Shown here: positions 1 through 4,693 of the stretch, in pieces | Layout of the letters: each line of letters begins with the position of its first letter | Position numbering within the stretch: the stretch's first letter is position 1 | From: an uncultured Desulfurellaceae bacterium | GTDB lineage: Bacteria; Campylobacterota_A; Desulfurellia; Desulfurellales; Hippeaceae | DNA length: 5,304 nucleotides | NCBI GenBank assembly: GCA_913056505.1 | Contig: CAJXLZ010000080.1 | Coordinates: 1-5,304, forward strand | Direction of reading: 5' to 3' | The notes under the pieces: model-generated | Told to the model about the DNA's origin: nothing | Databases searched by the model: none | What the model saw: only the letters and a program-made list of their open reading frames with translations | Program-made: the position numbers and the translations under genes

Positions 1-144
1 ATAATAGAGAAAGAGGCTTCTGTTCATATATCTAATGTTATGCTGGTTTGTCCTCATTGTGGTAAAGCTACAAGGATAGGGGTAAAGTATTTGGAAGATA
101 GCAGTAAGGTCAGATATTGCAAAAAGTGTGGCGACACTATTTAA
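1..144 (+). CDS. rplX: 50S ribosomal protein L24, C-terminal part (5' end outside window)
   Basis: L24 is an early-assembly protein that binds the 5' region of 23S rRNA and helps nucleate the large subunit. The frame is open from the first base and ends with TAA, giving 47 residues; full-length L24 is usually about 100-110 residues, so roughly half is missing to the left. The visible part contains the family's C-terminal signature HISNVMLVCPHCGKATR, followed by a second pair CKKCG near the end. The two CxxC pairs (C17, C20, C40, C43 of the visible part) form the zinc-ribbon-like tail found in many, but not all, bacterial L24 proteins. The stop codon runs directly into the Shine-Dalgarno sequence of rplE, 14 bases before its start. 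The position before rplE is the standard one in the spc operon. Identification is secure; the N-terminal KOW domain cannot be seen. Confidence 0.96.
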   Translation: MIEKEASVHISNVMLVCPHCGKATRIGVKYLEDSSKVRYCKKCGDTI

Positions 145-150
145 GGAGGT
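143..150 (+). promoter_or_regulatory. Ribosome binding site that fixes the rplE start
   Basis: AAGGAGGT is a near-complete match to the anti-Shine-Dalgarno sequence and lies 8 bases before the ATG at 159. It overlaps the rplX stop codon (TAA at 142-144). The same frame is open further upstream from an ATG at 117, but that start lies inside rplX, has no comparable site, and would add 14 residues absent from L5 proteins. The start at 159 is therefore preferred. Confidence 0.9.
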
Positions 151-158
151 TTGAATTA

Positions 159-716
159 ATGCAGGACTACGAACCAAGGCTTAAAACGCTCTATAAAAAA
201 GAAATAGCTCCTCTTATGATGAAGGAGTTTTCTTATAAAAATACGATGCAGGTACCGAGACTTGAGAAAATTGTGTTAAATGCGGGGATTGCCGAAGCAA
301 TGCAAGATATGAAGGTTCTTGATTCTGTTTTAGAGGAACTGGCGCTTATTTCCGGGCAAAAAGGTGTTATAACAAGAGCTAAGAAATCTATAGCTAATTT
401 TAAATTAAGACAGGGTATGCCTATAGGCTGCAAGGTAACGCTAAGAGGAGCAAGAGCTTATGAATTTTTGGATAGATTTATTACGTTTGCCTTACCTAGG
501 GTTAGAGATTTCAGGGGAGTGCCTTTGAGAGGTTTTGATGGAAGAGGCAATTACACGATCGGAATAACGGAACAACTTATCTTTCCTGAGATAAATTATG
601 ATAAGGTTTTAAAAATACACGGATTAAGTATAACCATTGTTACCACGGCTAAAACGGACGAAGAAGCAATGGTGTTCTTAAAAGCATTCGGTATGCCTTT
701 AAGAAAAGCAAATTAG
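159..716 (+). CDS. rplE: 50S ribosomal protein L5
   Basis: L5 sits in the central protuberance of the large subunit, binds 5S rRNA together with L18, and contacts P-site tRNA and S13 of the small subunit. The 185-residue product is close to the usual length of about 180. Family signatures are clear: NTMQVPRLEKIVLNAG near residue 30, SGQKGVITRAKKSIANFKLR in the middle, then GMPIGCKVTLRG, FALPRVRDFRG, FDGRGNYTIGI, EQLIFPEI and a C-terminal TTAKTDEEA. The ATG at 159 was chosen for the strong site at 143-150; an in-frame ATG at 117 lies within rplX and is rejected. A small departure is alanine in LNAG, where many relatives have NMG. The TAG stop begins the ribosome binding site of rpsZ, 8 bases ahead of its start. 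Its partner L18 is encoded further along the same operon. Confidence 0.99.
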   Translation: MQDYEPRLKTLYKKEIAPLMMKEFSYKNTMQVPRLEKIVLNAGIAEAMQDMKVLDSVLEELALISGQKGVITRAKKSIANFKLRQGMPIGCKVTLRGARAYEFLDRFITFALPRVRDFRGVPLRGFDGRGNYTIGITEQLIFPEINYDKVLKIHGLSITIVTTAKTDEEAMVFLKAFGMPLRKAN

Positions 717-724
717 GAGGATTT

Positions 725-910
725 ATGGCAAAAAAGTCTATGATAGCCAAGTCTAAAAGAAATCCAAAATTTAGCACCAGGCAGCACAATAGATGTGCAA
801 TATGTGGAAGGCCTAAGGGATATATAAGAAAATTCGGAATATGCAGGATTTGCTTTAGAGAATTAGCATCAAAAGGCGAGATACCAGGCGTAACAAAGGC
901 TAGTTGGTAG
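725..910 (+). CDS. rpsZ: 30S ribosomal protein S14, zinc-binding short form (type Z)
   Basis: S14 binds the 3' major (head) domain of 16S rRNA and is needed for late small-subunit assembly. At 61 residues this is the short zinc-containing form, not the roughly 100-residue zinc-free form. Two CxxC pairs are present at C24/C27 and C40/C43, within RCAICGRPKGYIRKFGICR, which is the family's zinc-knuckle pattern. The N-terminal MAKKSMIAK and the C-terminal IPGVTKASW are also typical. The site TAGGAGG at 714-720, overlapping the rplE stop, precedes the start by 4 bases. All seven arginine codons are AGA or AGG, and five of six isoleucine codons are ATA. Many bacteria hold a second, zinc-free S14 elsewhere for zinc starvation; whether this one does cannot be seen. 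The gene is called rpsN in many annotations. Confidence 0.99.
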   Translation: MAKKSMIAKSKRNPKFSTRQHNRCAICGRPKGYIRKFGICRICFRELASKGEIPGVTKASW

Positions 911-917
911 GTGATGT

Positions 918-1322
918 ATGAGTAGTAAAAGAATTGTTGATAGTCTTTCCTCAATAAAAAATGCCCTTATGGCTAAGCACGATTATGTTAATATATTGAG
1001 TAACAGTGTTGTGTCGAGTGTGTGTGACATATTAAAAGAGCAGGGATATATAAAAGATTTTAAACCTTTAAAAGAATCCGGCAACCTAAATGTTGTAAAA
1101 GTTAGGTTGAAGTATTTAGATAAGCAAAAAAAGGTCCCCGCAATAATGAGTTTGAGGCTTGTTAGTAAGCCGTCTAAAAAAATATATGTCAAGCATAATG
1201 AAATTAAACCTACAATGAATGGTTTAGGTATAGGTATTATCTCCACCAGTAAAGGCGTTATGACTACAGATGAGGCAAAGAAAAATAACATAGGTGGAGA
1301 AATGATATGCGAGGTATTCTAA
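918..1322 (+). CDS. rpsH: 30S ribosomal protein S8
   Basis: S8 is a primary 16S rRNA binding protein that organises the central domain of the small subunit; in Escherichia coli it also represses translation of the spc operon. The 134-residue product matches the usual 130-132. The N-terminal domain shows DSLSSIKNALMAKHDYVNI (family: D-x-L-T-R-I-R-N-A), followed by LKEQGYIKDFK. The C-terminal domain has the best-conserved blocks: GLGIGIISTSKGVMTTDEAKK and a terminal GGEMICEVF. The binding site is TAGGTGAT at 908-915, which pairs with the downstream half of the anti-Shine-Dalgarno sequence and overlaps the rpsZ stop. A GTG at 911 and an ATG at 914 lie in another frame and are not starts. Whether it autoregulates here is unknown; no E. 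coli-like S8 target was recognised near rplX-rplE. Confidence 0.98.
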   Translation: MSSKRIVDSLSSIKNALMAKHDYVNILSNSVVSSVCDILKEQGYIKDFKPLKESGNLNVVKVRLKYLDKQKKVPAIMSLRLVSKPSKKIYVKHNEIKPTMNGLGIGIISTSKGVMTTDEAKKNNIGGEMICEVF

Positions 1323-1330
1323 TAATAATG

Positions 1331-1341
1331 GGGGTAGGATT
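1331..1341 (+). promoter_or_regulatory. Weak or atypical ribosome binding site of rplF
   Basis: The leader GGGGTAGGATT before the rplF ATG at 1342 lacks the AGGAGG core seen at most other junctions in the window. AGGA lies only 2 bases before the start codon, while GGGG sits 7 bases before it. The gap from the rpsH stop, 19 bases, is the largest between genes here. The start itself is not in doubt because the protein begins with the conserved MSRIGKQPI. Confidence 0.6.
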
Positions 1342-1887
1342 ATGTCAAGAATAGGAAAACAGCCTATTGTTATCCCTGAGGGTGTTAGTGTTAGTATAAA
1401 AAGCGACTCAATTGAAGCTGCGGGTCCTAAAGGCAAGCTTTCTCAGCATTTTGATAAGAACTATATTTCTATAGAAAAAGAGGATAACAATATCGTTATT
1501 AAAAACAGGGGAAATTTGAAAAAATCTGATGCTATGCACGGTTTATACAGAAGTTTATTTTCCAATATGGTGACTGGAGTAAGTAAGGGTTTTACAAAAG
1601 AGCTGGTTATAGAAGGTGTTGGATATAAGGCGGATTTAAATGGTAAAACAGTTGTGTTGTCATTAGGATTTTCACACGACATTGTATATAATATACCAGA
1701 AGGCATTAATGTTGAAGTGGGCAAGAAGGGCACGAATATAGTGATATCCGGAGTGGATAAGCAGCTTGTAGGCCTTGTTGCAAGCCAGATTAGAGCGTTA
1801 AAAGAGCCTGAACCGTACAAAGGCAAAGGTATACGCTATAAAGATGAGCATATTAGAAGAAAGATGGGTAAAGCAGAGGGTAAGTAG
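1342..1887 (+). CDS. rplF: 50S ribosomal protein L6
   Basis: L6 binds 23S rRNA near the base of the L7/L12 stalk and the sarcin-ricin loop, the region where elongation factors dock. The protein is 181 residues, as expected for the family. It starts with the diagnostic MSRIGKQPIVIPEGV and contains AAGPKGKLS early in the first of its two similar domains. The second domain carries VIEGVGYKADLNG and LSLGFSH. The C-terminus has the signature EPYKGKGIRYKDEHIRRK (residues 157-174), the most conserved part of bacterial L6. The preceding ribosome binding site is weak. The TAG stop at 1885-1887 is itself the start of the strong rplR site TAGGAGG. The reading frame is intact and nothing indicates truncation or transfer. 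Confidence 0.99.
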   Translation: MSRIGKQPIVIPEGVSVSIKSDSIEAAGPKGKLSQHFDKNYISIEKEDNNIVIKNRGNLKKSDAMHGLYRSLFSNMVTGVSKGFTKELVIEGVGYKADLNGKTVVLSLGFSHDIVYNIPEGINVEVGKKGTNIVISGVDKQLVGLVASQIRALKEPEPYKGKGIRYKDEHIRRKMGKAEGK

Positions 1888-1896
1888 GAGGATAAT

Positions 1897-2262
1897 ATGA
1901 GTAAAATTAATGATAGGAAAGTGTCTCGCTTAAAAAGAAAGGCTAAGATTAAATATAAAATAAGAGGTACAACAGAAAAGCCTAGACTATGTGTCTATAA
2001 AAGCCTAAATCATATCTATGCTCAAATAATCGATGATACAAAAAATGCAACAATTGTATCAGCTTCTACATTAGATAGAGATATTAAATCTAAAGCTAAG
2101 GGCTCTAATTTAAATAGTGCAAAAATAGTTGGCGAGATTATAGCTAATAGAGCTAAAGATAAAGGTATAAAAGAAGTTGTTTTTGATAGAAATGGATATG
2201 TATATCATGGCAAACTTGTTGCTCTTGCCGATAGCGCAAGAGAAGCAGGGCTTAAATTTTAG
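1897..2262 (+). CDS. rplR: 50S ribosomal protein L18
   Basis: L18 binds 5S rRNA with L5 and anchors it in the central protuberance. The 121-residue product is typical in length. The N-terminus is strongly basic and arginine/lysine-rich, as in all bacterial L18. The core motifs follow: IRGTTEKPRLCVYKSLNHIYAQIIDD, VSASTLD, the AAK-VGE-like SAKIVGEIIANRAKDKGI, VVFDRNGYVYHGKLVALAD, and the terminal SAREAGLKF. The start at 1897 lies 5 bases after TAGGAGG (1885-1891), which overlaps the rplF stop. The protein ends with TAG at 2260-2262, which again opens the next ribosome binding site. Isoleucine is often ATA and arginine mostly AGA, as in neighbouring genes. Confidence 0.99.
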   Translation: MSKINDRKVSRLKRKAKIKYKIRGTTEKPRLCVYKSLNHIYAQIIDDTKNATIVSASTLDRDIKSKAKGSNLNSAKIVGEIIANRAKDKGIKEVVFDRNGYVYHGKLVALADSAREAGLKF

Positions 2263-2265
2263 GAG
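2260..2265 (+). promoter_or_regulatory. Ribosome binding site deciding between two closely spaced ATGs before rpsE
   Basis: TAGGAG overlaps the rplR stop. Two ATGs follow: one at 2268 only 2 bases after the site, and one at 2272 after 6 bases. The first opens a frame of four codons ending in TAG at 2280-2282. The second opens the S5 frame and has the better spacing, so it is taken as the real start. Confidence 0.8.
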
Positions 2266-2271
2266 TTATGA

Positions 2272-2745
2272 ATGGACAATAGGGAAAAAGAATTTGAAGA
2301 ATATGTTATAAATATAGGTAGAGTAGCAAAAGTTGTAAAAGGCGGAAGAAGATTCAGATTTAGTGCATTAGTTGCAGTAGGTGATAAAAAAGGCAGGGTC
2401 GGTCTGGGATTAGGCAAATCTAAAAAAGTTCCGGCAGCCATAAAAAATGCTATAGAAAGGGCAAAAAAAGAGATGTTTAGCACACCTATTACGGAAGACG
2501 GTACAATACCGCATCCTATTAAAATAAAAAGTGGTGCAAGTTTGGTTTTACTTAAACCCGGCAAACCTGGTACGGGTATTATTGCTGGAGATGTGGCACG
2601 TTCTATATTAGAAGCCTGTGGAATAAGAAATGTAGTGGCAAAATCCATAGGATCTAACAACAAACACAACCTGTCACACGCAATTATTGAAGCCTTAAGA
2701 AAGATGAGAAGTAAAGAGACGGTATTAAAACAGAGGGGACTTTAA
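2272..2745 (+). CDS. rpsE: 30S ribosomal protein S5
   Basis: S5 lies at the junction of the small-subunit head and body, near the mRNA entry channel, and influences decoding accuracy. The 157-residue product is near the usual 160-170. The N-terminal double-stranded-RNA-binding-like domain has VINIGRVAKVVKGGRRFRFSA, VAVGDKKGRVGLGLGKSKKVPAAI and IERAKK. The C-terminal domain has TIPHPI, LVLLKPGKPGTGIIAGD, RSILEACGIRNVVAKSIGSNN and IIEALRKM. A modest departure is IKIKSGASLVLL, where most relatives have a phenylalanine (G-K-F-G-A-x-x-V-L-L); serine takes the phenylalanine place here. This is variation at one position, not damage. An ATG at 2268 in another frame gives a four-codon open frame and is treated as a decoy. 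The gene ends with TAA, 18 bases before rpmD. Confidence 0.98.
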   Translation: MDNREKEFEEYVINIGRVAKVVKGGRRFRFSALVAVGDKKGRVGLGLGKSKKVPAAIKNAIERAKKEMFSTPITEDGTIPHPIKIKSGASLVLLKPGKPGTGIIAGDVARSILEACGIRNVVAKSIGSNNKHNLSHAIIEALRKMRSKETVLKQRGL

Positions 2746-2747
2746 AT

Positions 2748-2753
2748 AAGGAG
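2748..2753 (+). promoter_or_regulatory. Ribosome binding site that decides the rpmD start
   Basis: AAGGAG is followed by an in-frame ATG at 2755, only 1 base away, and by a second in-frame ATG at 2764, 10 bases away. Initiation 1 base after the site is sterically unlikely, so the start at 2764 is preferred. That choice also gives the usual L30 length of about 60 residues. Confidence 0.8.
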
Positions 2754-2763
2754 AATGCATATT

Positions 2764-2949
2764 ATGTCTACATTAAAAATAACTATGACGAGGAGTTTGA
2801 TAGGCTCTAAACCGAAGATAAGAAGAACGGCTGTTTCGTTGGGTTTGAGAAGACCCAATAAGTTCGTATTGCGAAAGGATACGCCTTATATTAGAGGGAT
2901 GATTAATAAATTATCTTTTATGGTAAAGGTAGAAGAATTAGGAAAATAG
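2764..2949 (+). CDS. rpmD: 50S ribosomal protein L30
   Basis: L30 is a small protein of the large subunit that contacts 23S rRNA near the 5S region; some bacteria lack it. From the ATG at 2764 the product is 61 residues, the family's usual size. The sequence shows LKITMTRSLIGSKPKIRRTAVSLGLRRPNK, matching the family pattern K-I-T-x-x-R-S-x-I-G...LGLRR, and ends with DTPYIRGMINKLSFMVKVEE, the standard C-terminal block. An in-frame ATG at 2755 would add MHI; it is disfavoured because it lies 1 base after the ribosome binding site. The TAG stop overlaps the rplO binding site TAGGAG. Its place between rpsE and rplO is the conserved one. Confidence 0.97.
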   Translation: MSTLKITMTRSLIGSKPKIRRTAVSLGLRRPNKFVLRKDTPYIRGMINKLSFMVKVEELGK

Positions 2950-2959
2950 GAGTATTTAT

Positions 2960-3394
2960 ATGGAACTTTTCGAGCTGCAGAAAATAGTAAAAAAAAGAAA
3001 AAGAGTTGGACGTGGAGAAGCAAGCGGATGGGGGAAAACCTCAGGCAGAGGAGCAAAGGGCGAAAAATCGCGATCAGGCGGAGCCAAGGGTCAATACTTT
3101 GAAGGAGGGCAGACTCCATTTATAAGAAGAACTGTTAAAAGAGGTTTTGCCAATATTTATAGGATTAAATATGAGGTAGTGAATCTTGATACGCTAAATA
3201 ATATATGTAAGGATGGAGATGTTGTTACTAAGGAATATCTGCAGGATAAGGGCGTTGTAAAGAGGAGAAATCCTTTGAAAATATTAGGTAGAGGGAATTT
3301 GGATAAGAAAATTAGCGTTATAGCAGATGCATTTTCCGATAGTGCCAAAGAAAAAATAAAACAGGCAGGTGGTTCAACAGAGGAGCTTAGATGA
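2960..3394 (+). CDS. rplO: 50S ribosomal protein L15
   Basis: L15 is a late-assembly protein of the large subunit whose long basic N-terminal extension threads into 23S rRNA. The 144-residue product is typical. The N-terminal third is rich in glycine, lysine and arginine with the signature KRKRVGRG, GKTSGRGAKGEKSRSGG and FEGGQTPFIRRTVKRGF. The C-terminal part has VVNLDTLN, PLKILGRGNLDKKISVIADAFS and the final AKEKIKQAGGS. The start at 2960 follows TAGGAG (2947-2952) by 7 bases. The 3' end overlaps the secY start by 4 bases (ATGA at 3391-3394), and the secY binding site lies within the last codons of rplO, so the two are probably translationally coupled. A run of eight A residues lies at codons 10-13. 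Confidence 0.99.
   Translation: MELFELQKIVKKRKRVGRGEASGWGKTSGRGAKGEKSRSGGAKGQYFEGGQTPFIRRTVKRGFANIYRIKYEVVNLDTLNNICKDGDVVTKEYLQDKGVVKRRNPLKILGRGNLDKKISVIADAFSDSAKEKIKQAGGSTEELR
3381..3385 (+). promoter_or_regulatory. Ribosome binding site of secY inside rplO
   Basis: AGGAG lies in the last codons of rplO, 5 bases before the secY ATG at 3391. With the ATGA stop-start overlap it suggests that ribosomes ending rplO can begin secY directly. Confidence 0.8.
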
Positions 3395-4686
3395 AAGAAG
3401 ATTACGCCAGTATGTTCAATGTGCCTGAGTTGAATAAAAGGCTGTTTTTCACCATCATAATGTTTGTTATATTTAGAGTGGCGGCTTTTGTTCCCACCCC
3501 AGGTGTAAATGCCAATGTTCTTGCTGCTGTATTTGCGCAGGCCAAGGGAACGGCGTTAGGGCTATTTAATCTATTTTCCGGTGGAGCGATAAAGAACTTC
3601 AGTATAATATCTTTGGGCATAATGCCGTATATTTCTGCAGCTATTATACTTGAGTTGTTTACTGCGGTTAATCCTGAGCTTGCAAGATTAAAAAAGGAGG
3701 GCGAGGCCGGAAGAAGAAAGATATCTGAGTATACCAGATATGGAACAGTTTTAATATCTTTTCTGCAGGGTGTAGGCATAGCAATAGGTATACAATCTAT
3801 GCATGGTCCGGGCGGCGCAAGTGTTGTTATATGGCATGGCTTGCCGTTTGTTCTCTTTACTGCGATTACCTTAACGACGGGTAGTGTATTTCTGATGTTT
3901 TTGGGTGAGCAGATTACGGAGCGCGGCATAGGCAACGGTATATCGCTGATTATCTTTGCAGGTATCGTTGCAAGATTGCCCGGAGCCTTGGGAAATACTT
4001 TTAGATTGGTAAGTTCAGGTGAAATGAGCATTGTGGCACTATTACTGATAGTGACAATTGCTGTGCTAATTATAGCTTTTATTGTTTTTGTTGAGTTGGC
4101 ACAACGCAGGATTCCTGTTCAATATCCAAGGAGAATGGTGGGCAGGAGAATGTATGGTGGCCAAAGTAGCTATATACCCTTAAAAATTAATGTATCCGGT
4201 GTTATACCGCCGATATTTGCATCTTCTATCCTGCTATTTCCGGCTACGATAAGCAAACTTATAGATGTTCCTATAATAAAGACAATATCTGCATATATAA
4301 TGCCAGGAAGTTTTGCATATAGTGTTATTTATATAGCTATGATCTTTTTCTTTGCATATTTTTATACTGCTATAGTTTTTAACCCCAAAGATGTTGCGGA
4401 TAATTTAAAGAAAAATAACGGTTTTGTCCCGGGTATAAGACCCGGTAAATACACAGCCAATTATCTTGATTGGGTTTTAAGCAGATTGACATTTGGCGGC
4501 GCAATATATCTGGCGTTCGTGTGTGTATTGCCGTGGATTTTAATAAGGAAGTTTAATGTGCCGTTTTATTTTGGTGGCACTGCTTTGTTAATAGTTGTAC
4601 AGGTGGGTTTAGATACAATAATGCAGATACAGGCTCATCTGTATATGAGAAATTATGATGGATTTATGAAGTCCCATAAGAGGTAG
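3391..4686 (+). CDS. secY: Sec translocon channel subunit SecY
   Basis: SecY is the inner-membrane channel that, with SecE and SecG, moves unfolded proteins across the membrane (driven by SecA) or inserts membrane proteins delivered by the ribosome. At 431 residues it is typical, and about ten hydrophobic segments are visible: near residues 18-37, 68-90, 116-134, 150-172, 180-200, 212-236, 265-287, 305-330, 366-386 and 392-412. Motifs include PTPG (35-38), the plug region LGLFNLFSGGAIKNFSI (56-72), LGIMPYISAAI (75-85), KKEGEAGRRKISEYTRYGT (101-119), GEQITERGIGNGISLIIFAGIV, QRRIPVQYPRR, GVIPPIFASS, NPKDVADNLKKNNGFVPGIRPG and a C-terminal LYMRNYDGF. The C4 and C5 cytoplasmic loops, which contact SecA and the ribosome, are intact. 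Residue 88 is glutamate where many relatives have glutamine. secY follows rplO and precedes adk, the classical arrangement. Confidence 0.99.
   Translation: MKEDYASMFNVPELNKRLFFTIIMFVIFRVAAFVPTPGVNANVLAAVFAQAKGTALGLFNLFSGGAIKNFSIISLGIMPYISAAIILELFTAVNPELARLKKEGEAGRRKISEYTRYGTVLISFLQGVGIAIGIQSMHGPGGASVVIWHGLPFVLFTAITLTTGSVFLMFLGEQITERGIGNGISLIIFAGIVARLPGALGNTFRLVSSGEMSIVALLLIVTIAVLIIAFIVFVELAQRRIPVQYPRRMVGRRMYGGQSSYIPLKINVSGVIPPIFASSILLFPATISKLIDVPIIKTISAYIMPGSFAYSVIYIAMIFFFAYFYTAIVFNPKDVADNLKKNNGFVPGIRPGKYTANYLDWVLSRLTFGGAIYLAFVCVLPWILIRKFNVPFYFGGTALLIVVQVGLDTIMQIQAHLYMRNYDGFMKSHKR
4429..4445 (+). repeat. Short perfect inverted repeat within secY
   Basis: CCGGGT and ACCCGG form a perfect 6-base-pair stem around the 5-base loop ATAAG. 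It encodes part of the conserved VPGIRPGK block of SecY, where two Pro-Gly pairs naturally give CCN-GGN on both sides. No T-run follows, so it is not a terminator. Confidence 0.6.
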
Positions 4687-4693
4687 GTTGAAA

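Noticed and set aside
117..158. N-terminal extension of L5 from an in-frame ATG at 117
   Set aside because: It lies inside the end of rplX, adds 14 residues absent from the family, and the strong ribosome binding site at 143-150 points to 159.
121..230. E. coli-like S8 target for autoregulation at the rplX-rplE junction
   Set aside because: I could not find a fold resembling the 16S rRNA helix 21 site. A covariance search for that motif would be needed to support it.
730..736. A-AAA-AAG slippery heptamer at codons 2-4 of rpsZ, just after a strong Shine-Dalgarno sequence
   Set aside because: It encodes the conserved MAKKS start of S14. A -1 shift would meet a stop after a few codons, and no downstream structure was seen.
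1127..1133. A-AAA-AAG heptamer inside rpsH
   Set aside because: A -1 shift leads quickly to a stop, no stimulatory hairpin is evident downstream, and the zero-frame protein is full length and conserved to its end.
3402..4031. Long open frame on the reverse strand opposite secY (about 209 codons)
   Set aside because: It is antisense to a clearly functional secY, resembles no family I recognise, and long antisense frames are common opposite biased coding sequence. Similar reverse frames opposite the other genes were rejected for the same reason.
4486..4512. Possible internal promoter in secY: perfect TTGACA at 4486-4491
   Set aside because: The nearest -10-like sequences are either poor or 12-15 bases away, shorter than the usual 16-18. 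The hexamer encodes part of the conserved Arg-Leu-Thr in SecY.
4614..4619. Possible -10 element TACAAT about 75 bases before adk
   Set aside because: No acceptable -35 hexamer lies 16-18 bases upstream and there is no extended -10 TG, so it cannot be told from AT-rich background.
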